NCBI RefSeq assembly: GCF_023715485.1
Contig: NZ_JAMBOF010000022.1
Span: 1-62,312, forward strand
Direction of reading: 5' to 3'
From: Mesobacillus subterraneus
Lineage (GTDB): Bacteria > Bacillota > Bacilli > Bacillales > Cytobacillaceae
Length of the DNA: 62,312 nt
The translations under genes were made by a program, and so were the position numbers. The notes beneath the pieces were generated by a model that made no database searches, had not been told where the DNA came from, and was given only the letters and a program-made list of their open reading frames with translations. This document shows positions 31,389-40,723 of this stretch, in pieces (position 1 is the first letter of the stretch; each line of letters starts with the position of its first letter).

Positions 31389-32657
31389 TCAGGATTCTGG
31401 TTCTCCCGATTCAATCTGACGCATTTCCTTTATAGTACTCACTCCAAACAAGCCAATTAGAGAAAAGATGACTGGAATGATGAAGCCATAAGAATATCCT
31501 TCAGTCATACTGCCTGAAACAGACTGAAAATGATCCAATACTTTTCCGAAAATTCCTGGCAGTAAAACAGCACTTAGAAACCCACCGGTATTCGCAAAAC
31601 CAGATACAAGGCCAGATTCCCTAACAGGAAAGGATTGGCGAACGACAGCAAAAGTTAAGGCACTTGCTCCAAATCCAAAGCCAATGATAAAGAAAAGCAT
31701 AACGAGCATGAAAAATGGCGGATTCCCTTTGAATAAAAGGAAAGCAGACCAGCTTGTTAAAATAATAAAATGAACAATTACATAAGGACGCTTGATTGTT
31801 CCAAGCCGACTTGCAATCCAACTGGTTAGCGGGGCCCCTATAAGTGCCCCTATAAGCCCAACCATTATAAGTTGACTGGCATCTGATCGAGTCAGATCAT
31901 ACATTTTCATCCCATAGGGCACTGCCCATGAACTAATAAAGCCCACATAGCCGCCAACCACTCCAAAATGACAGAAGAATAAAGCCCATGCCTGCCGATT
32001 CAAAACGATTCTTTTCAGTAACATCGAAATGTTTTGACGTAGAATTTCATCTTTTACAGCTACCGATTCATTATGAAAAAGTTGTCTTGGTTTCTTTACC
32101 AGTACAATATATAGAAGAATTCCGGATAAAAATAAAGCGATCCCCGCAGAAAAAAATGCTGCTCTCCATCCAAGTAAGTCAATCCATGCGGAGAAAGGAA
32201 CTGTCGCTAGAAGGAATCCTAGACTTCCCGTCATTCCCGCGAAACCAATCAATCTAACAAATTCCTTTCCTTTAAACCACTGGCTTAAAATCAAGACCAA
32301 ATTGACCCAAATAGTCGCATCGCCAACTCCCGTAAGGATTCTGGCAAAAAACAAGACAACCTCATGTGTCCCAAGACTATAAATGATCGTTCCTAACCCA
32401 GTAACGATTGCACCTATAATCAGAAAAAAATTCGGCCCATACCGATCAGCCAATATCCCCATTGGAATTTGCAGACTCGTATAAACAAAGAATTGCATAC
32501 TCGTGAGTAACCCAATCGTTGTTGCTGTGACATGAAAATCCTTCATCACCTGCTCTGTAATCAATCCCGGAGCTGTTCGCTGGCTCGACATTAATAAGTA
32601 TGTTAACAATACGGAAACAAATACAACCCACCTAAACCTGCTATTTTGTTGGTCCAA
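31389..32657 (-). CDS. MFS transporter
   Basis: 422 residues, 12 hydrophobic helices. WVVFVSVLLTYLLMSSQRTAPGLI, GILADRYGPNFFLIIGAIVTGLGTI (loop 2-3 motif GxLxDRxG, here GILADRYG) and MVGLIGALIGAPLTSWIASRLG are typical. Starts at TTG 32657 with GGGAG 10 nt upstream. The family has many substrates; the ...RTAPG start resembles anion/organic acid MFS. Stands alone, in the opposite direction to the gene on its right. Confidence 0.85.
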   Translation of the reverse strand: MDQQNSRFRWVVFVSVLLTYLLMSSQRTAPGLITEQVMKDFHVTATTIGLLTSMQFFVYTSLQIPMGILADRYGPNFFLIIGAIVTGLGTIIYSLGTHEVVLFFARILTGVGDATIWVNLVLILSQWFKGKEFVRLIGFAGMTGSLGFLLATVPFSAWIDLLGWRAAFFSAGIALFLSGILLYIVLVKKPRQLFHNESVAVKDEILRQNISMLLKRIVLNRQAWALFFCHFGVVGGYVGFISSWAVPYGMKMYDLTRSDASQLIMVGLIGALIGAPLTSWIASRLGTIKRPYVIVHFIILTSWSAFLLFKGNPPFFMLVMLFFIIGFGFGASALTFAVVRQSFPVRESGLVSGFANTGGFLSAVLLPGIFGKVLDHFQSVSGSMTEGYSYGFIIPVIFSLIGLFGVSTIKEMRQIESGEPES

Positions 32658-32895
32658 TGATTTCTACTCCCGTTAGCTTTTACACTATATATATGGATAT
32701 CCAGCACTGGTAATGATAACTACTGAAGCACCGAGCTTCTTCACGTTCTCTTTTTATCGGCAATGGCGACTTTATTTAAGCTTTGCTTCCGTACAGGATT
32801 GCCACACATTGGTTTCCAAACCGGTTGTTTTTCGATCTCAACTTTAAAGGGAGAACATCGCCGTCCATGTGTCAAATGTCTCGGGGATTTGTAAT

Positions 32896-32928
32896 GAAAA
32901 AATCGCCTGGAAGTCATTCCAGACGATT
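32896..32928 (-). terminator. Terminator of the S9 peptidase gene
   Basis: AATCGTCTGGA-ATGAC-TTCCAGGCGATT on the minus strand, followed by TTTTTCATT. Adjacent upstream is ATCGCCGTCCATGTGTC, a degenerate GGGACGGTTC family copy (32857-32875). Confidence 0.82.
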
Positions 32929-32938
32929 CTATTTAGTA

Positions 32939-34768
32939 TTATCGTTTTAAATATTGTTCCACAAAATCGAGGACGGCCTGGTAGCCTTTTATCCTGTTTT
33001 CTTTTTTCAGAAACCCGTGGCCCTCATCAGGGAAGACGATATATTCCACCGGTACATGGTTCTTTTCTAATGCAGCCACGATTTCGTCGGACTCGACCTT
33101 CAGGACACGCGGGTCATTTGCTCCCTGCAAAACAATCATCGGCTTGTTGATTTTGTCAGCATGGAACAATGGAGAGATGCTTCGGATGTATTCAGTCTGC
33201 GTATACGGGTTTCCGATTTTTTTATAAAGGGCATCTCGGAAGCTCTCCCACCAGGCCGGAATGCTTTGCAGCGTGCGTTCCCAGTTTGAGACTCCAAAGA
33301 TATCCACCCCGACATTGAACTCATCAGGTCTGAAAGCCAGCGCGGCAAGAACCATATAGCCGCCGTAGCTTCCGCCAATGATGCCAATCTTTTCTCCATC
33401 AATATCAGCCTGCTCCCGCAAAAACTTCTTGGCCTGGATGCAATCTTCAAGGTCAATTTCTCCGTGCTTCAGGTCGGCCGCGCTAAAGAAGGTTTTGCCG
33501 TACCCCGAACTGCCGCGGTTATTTACTGCCAGAACAGCATAGCCGTTATTGGCCAGGTATTGCAAAAGCGGATTGTAATCAGTTCTTGACTGCCCGCCGG
33601 GACCTCCGTGGACAAAGACAAGTGCCGGAGCCTTTTCGTCTGCCTTCACATTTGGATGGTAATAAATTGCCGGAATCTCCAATCCATCAAAGGAAGGGTA
33701 GCGAATCACTTCCGCGTCCGCCAAGTCTGCCTGGCTGATCTCCGGGTTTAGGGTATCGGTGAGCGTTTTTAATTGAGATGTTTCAAGTTCGTAGCTATAT
33801 AAATTAGTGGGCGAATTTGGGCCATTAAACAAGAAGGTCATCAGACTCTCATCCGCCGAGAATTTTAAGTCCAAAATTTGCCCTTCCGGAAGTTGTGGCA
33901 GGTCCAGATACTCTCCAGTGGCCAGATGAAGAATCTTCACGACAGTACTGGCATCCTGATTAACTCCATAAACCATATAGGTATTCTGTTTGGAGAAGCG
34001 CGTGAACATGATATCCCAATTTTCCTTCACAACATCTTCTGTTACACCTGTAGGGATATGATACTTCTTCAGATATAGAAATTCTTCATTTTCATCAGCA
34101 AGGAAATAAAGGTTCTCGGAGTTCCTGCAGAATGCTTGTGGGATGTTCCGGATATCTCCTTCATGCGGTGCGGCATGCATAAGCTTCTCCGTTTGCCGGT
34201 CAAAAATGTAAACATTGGAATCATTGGCATTGTTCATTTTTCCTAAGGAAATAAACCGCTTATTCAGGGAGATGGACCCAAATTCATATGCTTCATCATT
34301 CGTAAAAATACAAGTAGATTCAAAAGTGGCAATATCCATTTCATAGACGTCCATGTAACTAGGATTCCGTTTATTGGACCCGTAGAAAAAGCTTTTTCCG
34401 TCCTGACTCCAGCTGTAAAATTCCGCACGCTCGTTCTCTCCTGGGGTGAGGTCAATCTCTTCTCCATTCTCATTTTTTACATAAATATGTAGGATTTCAT
34501 TCCCGCCCTTATCGCTTAAAAATAAAAAGCGGTCATCATCGGGAAAGTAGCTAGCGACAAGAACTGCATTATCCTCAGAATGCGTCAGTTGTGTCCTCAC
34601 ACCGTCTTCAACCGAAACACAATATGCGTTGTAAATCCCAGTCTTGTCTCCTGAAAACAAAACTTTCCTTCCATCCGATGAAATCGAATTACCCGTAATC
34701 GATTCTGATCCATAGAACTGCTGTATTGTGTAGCGCTTCACTTCCGTAGCCTTACTATCTTTAACCAT
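32939..34768 (-). CDS. S9 (prolyl oligopeptidase) family peptidase
   Basis: 609 residues from ATG 34768 (AAAGGAG 12 nt upstream; ATG 34780 sits right on that site). A beta-propeller N-terminal part is followed by the alpha/beta hydrolase catalytic domain. IGIIGGSYGGYMVLAALAF has the catalytic Ser (GGSYGG), VLQGANDPRVLKVESDE the Asp and FPDEGHGFLKKENR the His. SSDGRKVLFSG and KNENGEEIDLTPGENERAEFYSW are propeller blades. No signal peptide, so cytoplasmic. Monocistronic. Confidence 0.9.
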   Translation of the reverse strand: MVKDSKATEVKRYTIQQFYGSESITGNSISSDGRKVLFSGDKTGIYNAYCVSVEDGVRTQLTHSEDNAVLVASYFPDDDRFLFLSDKGGNEILHIYVKNENGEEIDLTPGENERAEFYSWSQDGKSFFYGSNKRNPSYMDVYEMDIATFESTCIFTNDEAYEFGSISLNKRFISLGKMNNANDSNVYIFDRQTEKLMHAAPHEGDIRNIPQAFCRNSENLYFLADENEEFLYLKKYHIPTGVTEDVVKENWDIMFTRFSKQNTYMVYGVNQDASTVVKILHLATGEYLDLPQLPEGQILDLKFSADESLMTFLFNGPNSPTNLYSYELETSQLKTLTDTLNPEISQADLADAEVIRYPSFDGLEIPAIYYHPNVKADEKAPALVFVHGGPGGQSRTDYNPLLQYLANNGYAVLAVNNRGSSGYGKTFFSAADLKHGEIDLEDCIQAKKFLREQADIDGEKIGIIGGSYGGYMVLAALAFRPDEFNVGVDIFGVSNWERTLQSIPAWWESFRDALYKKIGNPYTQTEYIRSISPLFHADKINKPMIVLQGANDPRVLKVESDEIVAALEKNHVPVEYIVFPDEGHGFLKKENRIKGYQAVLDFVEQYLKR

Positions 34769-34863
34769 AACTTTTTCCATCTCCTTTCCATTATATTTTA
34801 GAATTCGCTAAATACTTGAAAAAACCTTTTTAATGATTGGTGCGAAGGGGGGAGCTAATGCAT

Positions 34864-35003
34864 TATGCGACAAGGGGACGGTTCCGGCGTCTCGAGAATT
34901 GTAAGGATATTTTGATGCGTTTGGTTGGGGGCATCATTTTTTACGAGAAACAAGAAGAATCATTCCTTTTATATTATTCTGCCTCTAATAACCGTCCTGA
35001 TGT
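34864..35003. repeat. MITE-like element E
   Basis: GCGACAAGGGGACGG (about 34866), GGCGTCTCGAGAATTGTAAG and, 100 bp later, TAATAACCGTCCTGATGTCC. Ends match those of copies A and C; the interior differs (TTTTGATGCGTTTGGTTGGG). It occupies the gap between the S9 peptidase and the quinone reductase genes. Confidence 0.68.
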
Positions 35004-35107
35004 CCGAAAGAAGGAACGAAACCTGTGATATAGAATATGTAAGAAAAGGAAAAGCTAGAGGGTTTCCTGTACAAACAAAAAAGAAGAAATTTAAAGGGGA
35101 TTAGAAA

Positions 35108-35740
35108 ATGAATGTTCTCATCGTATTCGCCCATCCGGACGGACAATCATTGAACGGGGCACTGAAAGACATAACGGTTGGAATCCTGGAACAGAATGGC
35201 CATAAGGTAGAAGTATCGGACCTATATAAAAAGAAATTTAAAGCAATTGCAGATAAAGACGATTTCCTTGTACTTAAAAATCCAAACCGTTTCAATTATA
35301 TATCTGAACAATACCATGCGCTGAAAAATAATACCTTTGCAGCTGACATTGTCGAAGAGCAAAGATTAGTAACCTGGGCAGATTTAATCATTTTTCAATA
35401 TCCAATGTGGTGGACGGATGCCCCTGCAATATTGAAAGGATGGTTTGATCGAGTTTTCTCGTACAGCTTTGCCTACGGTCCAGGCCGTTATGAAGAAGGG
35501 AACTTGAAAGGGAAAATGGCCATCGTATCTTTGACTCATGGAGCAGAGGATCTGGCGGAGTATGGAGAAACCGGAATAAAAGGCAAAGTCGAAGAGCGTT
35601 TGTTCAATATTCAGCACGAGAAGCTTTACTATTGTGGGATGACCGTCTTAGAACCTTTCCTGTTCCCGGCAGGTGCAGATGAGGAGACGAGACTGCAGCA
35701 TATCGAAGATTGGAAGGAACGACTGGTGGGCTTAAAGTGA
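35108..35740 (+). CDS. NAD(P)H-dependent flavin oxidoreductase (KefF/MdaB-like)
   Basis: 210 residues. MNVLIVFAHPDGQSLNGALKDI is the flavodoxin-like phosphate site. ADLIIFQYPMWWTDAPAILKGWFDRVFSYSFAYGPGRYEEG is the FMN/NADPH region with the FQYPMWW motif of quinone reductases. KMAIVSLTHGAEDLAEYG and LYYCGMTVLEPFLF complete the fold. AAGGGG precedes ATG. Reduces quinones two electrons at a time. A MITE-like copy begins directly at its stop. Confidence 0.9.
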   Translation: MNVLIVFAHPDGQSLNGALKDITVGILEQNGHKVEVSDLYKKKFKAIADKDDFLVLKNPNRFNYISEQYHALKNNTFAADIVEEQRLVTWADLIIFQYPMWWTDAPAILKGWFDRVFSYSFAYGPGRYEEGNLKGKMAIVSLTHGAEDLAEYGETGIKGKVEERLFNIQHEKLYYCGMTVLEPFLFPAGADEETRLQHIEDWKERLVGLK

Positions 35741-35893
35741 GACAGGGGGACGGTTCCGGCGTCTCGTGAATTGAAAAAATATAACCATGTAATCTCTAGC
35801 ACAGTCTCGTACGGCATGAACTCAAACAAGAATACTCAAGGCTCTTCTATAATTATTTCGGTTCACGAATGAGACATCACCGTCCCTGTGTCT
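35738..35893. repeat. MITE-like element A (full length, about 155 bp)
   Basis: Left end GAGACAGGGGGACGG, TTCCGGCGTCTCGTGAA; right end TTCACGAATGAGAC, ATCACCGTCCCTGTGTCTCG. The ends are inverted repeats, with an inner pair GTCTCGTGAA / TTCACGAATGAGAC. The interior (ATATAACCATGTAATCTCTA, AACAAGAATACTCAAGGCTC) is shared with copies B and, more weakly, C. No coding potential; resembles a non-autonomous REP/MITE element. Confidence 0.82.
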
Positions 35894-35915
35894 CGTAATT
35901 CAAATATATTAAATG

Positions 35916-35941
35916 GAGCAAAGGGTACGTCCCTCTGCTTC
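35916..35941. repeat. AGCAAAGGG-TACGT-CCCTTTGCT hairpin repeat
   Basis: GAGCAAAGGG-TACGT-CCCTCTGCTTC, adjacent on the right to the nitroreductase remnant. Confidence 0.75.
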
Positions 35942-35946
35942 TACTT

Positions 35947-36063
35947 CTAAAGAATCTTGCTCAGATTTATACGAAAGCCAAGTATACGAAGGAATCGCAT
36001 CAGGAATTTTCACAAACAGTGCTGAATTACCTGGAGAGACAAAACTTTATTAATAATGAATAA
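35947..36063 (+). pseudogene. Decayed 3' fragment of a nitroreductase gene
   Basis: LKNLAQIYTKAKYTKESHQE and FSQTVLNYLERQNFINNE followed by TAA, matching the C terminus of the intact nitroreductase at 28077-28856 (LKNLAQIYTIAKYTKESHQE). The similarity continues past the stop for about 50 bp. It has no start and is flanked by repeat copies on both sides, so it seems to be a repeat-associated partial duplication. Confidence 0.9.
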
Positions 36064-36102
36064 GGGGTAGGTTACAATGCCGATGATTGATAGGGAAAAG
36101 TA

Positions 36103-36132
36103 GTTATGGGGACAAGAGGACCGTTACTTGTG
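36103..36132. repeat. GGGGACA..GACCGTTACTTGTGTCC repeat
   Basis: TATGGGGACAAGAGGACCGTTACTTGTGTCC, an imperfect inverted pair. Confidence 0.55.
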
Positions 36133-36167
36133 TCCTTACAAACCCAGTGAAAGGATCTAAAAGAAAT

Positions 36168-36977
36168 ATGAGATTATTATACATTTTCGGCAGTATCATC
36201 ATGGTTCCTTTCTTGCCATTTTTATATTTTCAAGGAAAAAGGGTCAGAGCAAGTACGCCTCGGTTACCAGAAGCGAAGGGGAATACAGGCATGGTGAATC
36301 ATAAAGGTGATCAAGAGTTTCGGGTTATTTTTCTGGGGGAGAGTTCGATTGCCGGTGTGGGGGTTAATCATCATGAGGAAGGGTTCGCGGGTGTGTTCGC
36401 AAAAGAATTAGCAGAAAAAACGAATGCGACGGTCCATTGGGAAGTGTATGCAAAAAGCGGCTATACGCTAAAAAAGATCAGAGAAAAGATTGTTCCGGTG
36501 ATTCCAAACAATAAAGTGGATTTGGTAGTGATCGGCCTTGGAGCCAATGATGCCTTTACACTAAATAACCCGTGGTCCTGGCAAAAGCAATCAGAGTACC
36601 TAGTTACAGATTTGAGATCGAAGTTTGAGGATGTGCCCATCGTGTTTGCCAATATGCCGCCGATCAAAGACTTTCCGGCATTTCCATTCTTAATCAGAGT
36701 TTTCATCGGGAATTTGGTCGATATATTGGGGAATGAATTGTTGACTACGGTCTCAAAGTTCAATGGAGTTCATTACAATGAAAAGAAAATCCGGCTAAGA
36801 GATTGGCGAACCAGAATGAACCTGAAAGCAGAGGATTTTTTCAGTGACGGGGTACATCCATCAAAGCTTACATACGGTTTATGGGCTAGTGAACTATCTA
36901 CATTTGCATGGGAGAAAGTAGCCCTGAGGGAAAAGCTGGGGGATAGAGGAACCGTTCCGGTCACCCAGGAGAAATAA
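36168..36977 (+). CDS. SGNH/GDSL-type hydrolase
   Basis: 269 residues from ATG 36168 (AAAGGATC upstream; the longer ORF would start inside the repeat). N-terminal helix 2-25 (RLLYIFGSIIMVPFLPFLYFQG) may be an anchor. FLGESSIAGVGVN carries the catalytic Ser, DLVVIGLGANDAFTL the Asn box, and FFSDGVHPSKLTYG the Asp-xx-His pair. Likely an esterase at the membrane surface. The last 11 residues (DRGTVPVTQEK) are encoded by a GGGACGGTTC-family repeat, so the C terminus is probably recent. Confidence 0.88.
   Translation: MRLLYIFGSIIMVPFLPFLYFQGKRVRASTPRLPEAKGNTGMVNHKGDQEFRVIFLGESSIAGVGVNHHEEGFAGVFAKELAEKTNATVHWEVYAKSGYTLKKIREKIVPVIPNNKVDLVVIGLGANDAFTLNNPWSWQKQSEYLVTDLRSKFEDVPIVFANMPPIKDFPAFPFLIRVFIGNLVDILGNELLTTVSKFNGVHYNEKKIRLRDWRTRMNLKAEDFFSDGVHPSKLTYGLWASELSTFAWEKVALREKLGDRGTVPVTQEK
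36946..36967. repeat. Translated GAACCGTTCC repeat in the SGNH gene 3' end
   Basis: AGAGGAACCGTTCCGGTCACC encodes the last residues of the SGNH hydrolase. Confidence 0.6.
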
Positions 36978-37095
36978 ATGTCATTTAGGTTAAGGACCTG
37001 GGGGCTGTTCCATTGCATCCTGAAATGATAAATCATTTCACATCAAGGTTTTGAGGTTCCGTGAATATGCAATTTAATTCAAGGGCCGAACAGTT

Positions 37096-37125
37096 GAGAT
37101 AAGCTATCAGCTTATCTCTTTTTTT
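37096..37125 (+). terminator. Terminator after the SGNH gene
   Basis: GAGATAAGC-TATCA-GCTTATCTC followed by T7. A degenerate repeat (ACATGAGAACAGTCACCGCGTCCC) lies at about 37149-37172. Confidence 0.88.
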
Positions 37126-37321
37126 ATCTCCACGGAACAAGTAAATTCTTGTGACATGAGAACAGTCACCGCGTCCCATCCACAAGTCCTATTCTCTATA
37201 GTGTCTTAGTAGTATTTTAATGACCTATAGTATGTATTTTGCCCTTGCAGCGGAGGTAAAAGGAATGAGGCTAACGTATTCTTTCCTTGAAACAAGATTT
37301 TCCAAGGAGGGTTTAGCGTAG

Positions 37322-40300
37322 ATGAAAAAACGAAAGCTCATGACGGCTGTATGTTCGACGCTGCTTGCTGGCCAGGTTTTGTTAACAAGCGGAATTCATG
37401 CTGATCAGGTAACAGGGCCTGTGACCGCAGAGGGAATCCATGAGGATCATGAGTCTCATCTGTATGATGTCCGAAATGTTGTAAACAGTGTTCTGCCGAC
37501 CCAGAAACAGCTTGCTGCCGCTAACACACTCGTACAATCAGTGGGAGCAGGAACGAAGATTAAGTGGAACACCCTGTTTGGTACCCCATCGACCATTATC
37601 AAGGAACAGGGATATTTATCCGCTCCTTCTAATGAAAGCGCCGAGACAATTGCACGCAACTGGTTAAAGCAAAATGCGGCGCTATTTGGGCTTCAATCCT
37701 CAGACATCGACTCATTTGTCGTAAGTAAAAATTTCGAAATGCCGGGAACAGGGCTGCGTCCAGTCACCCTGCAGCAAACATTTGATGGCATTGAGTCGGC
37801 TTACGGAGGACGAGTGATCATCGCGGTAAACAAAGATGGCCAAATCCTGTCCGCAGCAGGAAATCTAAGCCGTGCAACAGGTTTAATCGCAGATTTTCAG
37901 CTTTCAGAAGCAGATGCTTTATACAAAGCTGTTGAGTTAAAATTGCCAGACGTAAGCTTTGTTCCAAAGCTGTTAAGTACTGAAAAAGGCTGGTCAGTTT
38001 TTGCCGGAGGAGATGTGCTGCCGGCTGAGCAGCGTGTAAAGAAAGCAACTTTTATCAACGAGGATGGTGTCCGGCCAGCTTACCGAGTACTTTTCATCAA
38101 GGAGCTGAATGAAGGCTTTGAGATGGTGATCGATGCAGCGAATGGCAAGCTTTTATACCAACGTTCCCTCGTTGAAACTCTATTAGAAACTGAAGGGCTC
38201 ATTTTTGAGAACTACCCTGGTGCACCGGCCGGCGGAACTCAGGTTGTGAAGTCGTTTAAAGGAGATCCAAAGGCGTCACCAAAAGGCTGGCTTATTCCGG
38301 GAACAAGCTTGGGATTGACGACATTTGGAAACAACGCCAACTCGTATGCGAACTGGAGCAACTTTTTAGTCCCGGCCGATCAGGCTGTTCGTCCTCTTGC
38401 GTTAGACGGCGATTTTAGCTACTTATTTAAAAACGCGTGGCAAAAAACAAACGGGCAAACGACACCGCCATCCTATGCAGAGGATTTAAACAGTGCTGCG
38501 ACGAACTTGTTCTATCATCATAATCTATTCCACGACTATTTCTACAACCTTGGATGGACAGAAGCAGCCGGGAACCTTCAGCTTTCAAACTACGGAAAAG
38601 GCGGAATGGACGGGGATGCAATCTTAGGTCTTGTCCAGGCAGGAGCGCTGTCAGGCGGTGCGCCAACGTATACAGGACGCGATAACGCCTACATGCTGAC
38701 GCTTCCTGACGGGATTCCGGCGTGGAGCGGAATGTTCCTTTGGGAGCCAATCCCAGGGGCATTTGAAGGACAATATGCAGATGGTGATTTTGATGCTGGG
38801 ATTATTTATCATGAATATGCCCATGCATTGACGAATCGTTTCGTAGCAGGCGGAGAAGCACTCGGCAGCCACCAGTCAGGTTCAATGGGCGAAGGCTGGG
38901 GAGACTTCTTTGGAATGCACTACTTGGCGAAAAAAGGCCTTCAGGAAAAGCCAGTTGTGGGAGCCTATGTGACTGGGAATGCTGAACGAGGCATCCGCAG
39001 TTATTCACTTGATGAGGCTCCTTACAACTATGGAGATATTGGATATGATGTTGGAGGGCCTGAGGTTCACTCTGACGGCGACATTTGGGCAGCTATTTTA
39101 TGGCATGTAAGAGACACATTGATTGATAGCATTGGGAAAGCGGAAGCAGAATCTGTCATCGAGCATCTTGTTATGGATGCCATGCCAATCTCTGTTCCGA
39201 ATCCATCGATGGAAGACATGAGAACGGCGATACTTGCCGCTGATTTTGAACGATACGATGGAAAGCACTATGATGCTTTATGGACTGCATTCGCACAGCG
39301 CGGGTTAGGAGCAAATGCATTATCTAAAGGCGGAGACGATACAGACCCAGTTCCAGGATTCAACCATCCAGATGGACAGCGCAATGGCCAGTTGATTGGA
39401 AAGGTGGTTAACGCTGCTACAAATAAACCGATCCAGGATGCACGAATCATCATTGGTGAGTTCGAAGCAAGAACAAGTCCACTTGCGGTATCGGGCCAAA
39501 AGGGAGACTTCGGGGCATATATTGTAGAAGGAATCTATGACATTACGATTCAGGCAAAAGGTTTTGGATCGAGGACCATTCGTGATGTAGCCATCAAGGC
39601 AGGGGAGAAGAACCGATTGACGTTTACAATTGGACCAAACGTCGCCTCATCCTTTAACGGAGCTTCGATTTCCAGTGTATCCGGATCATCAGACAGCAAC
39701 CCCATTAAGTTTGCGATTGACGACACAGAAGCAAGTGTATTTGCCTCAAATACGCAAGAAAATGGGTTCCTTGGCGCGAACTTCATCGTTGACCTTGCAG
39801 GAGATAAACCAGTGGAAATTTCCCATGTTCAAGTGAGTGCCATGAAGGACATTTCTGGATCACGATTTGCCACACTGAAAAACTTCAGTCTGCAGACGTC
39901 AATTGACGGGGAAAACTTCACAACCGTCTGGAAAGGGAAGTTTGAAGCTGGAAAGCCAAGGCCAACGGTAGCTGACCTTCATTACCAGGGGATTGATCTT
40001 CCACAACCAGTAGAGGCAAAATATCTTAAATTTATCGCGCATGATGCGCAGGACAATACCAAAGGCTTTGTTCAAGTAGCTGAGGTGCAAGCCTTCTCTG
40101 AGCAAAAATCAAAGATTGAACCGCTTAAACTAGAACCAGAAGCACCGTTTGTTTCGGATGGCACCGTGCAGGCAGGCAACGCAGGAACAGGAATTGGAAG
40201 TCTGGCAGGTGTACCAGCGACACTAGCCGTCACAGAGAATGAGTTCGTGACTACGCAAAACCCAGAGCCAGCATCCCAAGGTGTAGATGGATATGTTGTT

Positions 40301-40537
40301 ACCCTTCCAGAGCAATATGGCGATGGGATCCATAACTTCACACTAAAAGGAAGCAATGATGGATCATATGACTATGATGTCTACTTCTACAACAAAAACT
40401 TTGAGCTGATTGGAAGTGTCGCCACATCCGGGGCTAACGAAGCAGGAGTCATTCCAGGCGGCACACGCTATGTGTATGTAGGATTATATTCAGGAGCAAA
40501 TGTACCGTTTACGTTTACAGCTACGAGTCCTTATTAG
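37322..40537 (+). CDS. Secreted M36 (fungalysin-type) metalloprotease
   Basis: 1071 residues. Signal peptide 1-27 (KKRKLMTAVCSTLLAGQVLLTSGIHA). An FTP-like propeptide region (about 55-200; LQQTFDGIESAYGGRVIIAVNKDGQILSAAGNL) precedes the protease. HEYAH at 497-501 is the zinc site HExxH, and SGSMGEGWGDFFGMHY supplies the third ligand Glu (EGWGD). After the protease come a carboxypeptidase-regulatory-like domain (QLIGKVVNAATNKPIQDARIIIGEFEA), a discoidin-like domain (KFAIDDTEASVFASNTQENGFLGANFIVDLAG...) and a final strand-rich domain. Extracellular digestive or cell-wall protease; no LPxTG or SLH anchor seen. AAGGAGGG precedes ATG. Confidence 0.9.
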   Translation: MKKRKLMTAVCSTLLAGQVLLTSGIHADQVTGPVTAEGIHEDHESHLYDVRNVVNSVLPTQKQLAAANTLVQSVGAGTKIKWNTLFGTPSTIIKEQGYLSAPSNESAETIARNWLKQNAALFGLQSSDIDSFVVSKNFEMPGTGLRPVTLQQTFDGIESAYGGRVIIAVNKDGQILSAAGNLSRATGLIADFQLSEADALYKAVELKLPDVSFVPKLLSTEKGWSVFAGGDVLPAEQRVKKATFINEDGVRPAYRVLFIKELNEGFEMVIDAANGKLLYQRSLVETLLETEGLIFENYPGAPAGGTQVVKSFKGDPKASPKGWLIPGTSLGLTTFGNNANSYANWSNFLVPADQAVRPLALDGDFSYLFKNAWQKTNGQTTPPSYAEDLNSAATNLFYHHNLFHDYFYNLGWTEAAGNLQLSNYGKGGMDGDAILGLVQAGALSGGAPTYTGRDNAYMLTLPDGIPAWSGMFLWEPIPGAFEGQYADGDFDAGIIYHEYAHALTNRFVAGGEALGSHQSGSMGEGWGDFFGMHYLAKKGLQEKPVVGAYVTGNAERGIRSYSLDEAPYNYGDIGYDVGGPEVHSDGDIWAAILWHVRDTLIDSIGKAEAESVIEHLVMDAMPISVPNPSMEDMRTAILAADFERYDGKHYDALWTAFAQRGLGANALSKGGDDTDPVPGFNHPDGQRNGQLIGKVVNAATNKPIQDARIIIGEFEARTSPLAVSGQKGDFGAYIVEGIYDITIQAKGFGSRTIRDVAIKAGEKNRLTFTIGPNVASSFNGASISSVSGSSDSNPIKFAIDDTEASVFASNTQENGFLGANFIVDLAGDKPVEISHVQVSAMKDISGSRFATLKNFSLQTSIDGENFTTVWKGKFEAGKPRPTVADLHYQGIDLPQPVEAKYLKFIAHDAQDNTKGFVQVAEVQAFSEQKSKIEPLKLEPEAPFVSDGTVQAGNAGTGIGSLAGVPATLAVTENEFVTTQNPEPASQGVDGYVVTLPEQYGDGIHNFTLKGSNDGSYDYDVYFYNKNFELIGSVATSGANEAGVIPGGTRYVYVGLYSGANVPFTFTATSPY

Positions 40538-40547
40538 AGAATCTCGG

Positions 40548-40571
40548 AAAAGAGCCTTAGGGCTCTTTTTT
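40548..40571 (+). terminator. Terminator of the M36 gene
   Basis: AAAAGAGCC-TTAG-GGCTCTTTTTT. Confidence 0.88.
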
Positions 40572-40701
40572 CTGTTAATAGAAAGTATTTCTGAGAATGC
40601 CAGTTTAAAGATGGAAGAAGTTCTTTTGGATTGTGGAAAGTATTTTAAATAACAGTTTGTGGGATTGAGGAAGAACGCCACTGCATGTTTCGCCGCCTAA
40701 A

Positions 40702-40722
40702 TGGGACATGAGAACCGTCCCT
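40702..40722. repeat. GGGACATGAGAACCGTCCC repeat
   Basis: ATGGGACATGAGAACCGTCCCTA directly joined to the left end of the SDR remnant. Confidence 0.68.
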
Positions 40723-40723
40723 A

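Noticed and set aside
35738-35893. MITE-like copy A considered as a riboswitch or sRNA
   Set aside because: Four other copies in unrelated places with the same ends show a dispersed repeat, not a gene-specific RNA.
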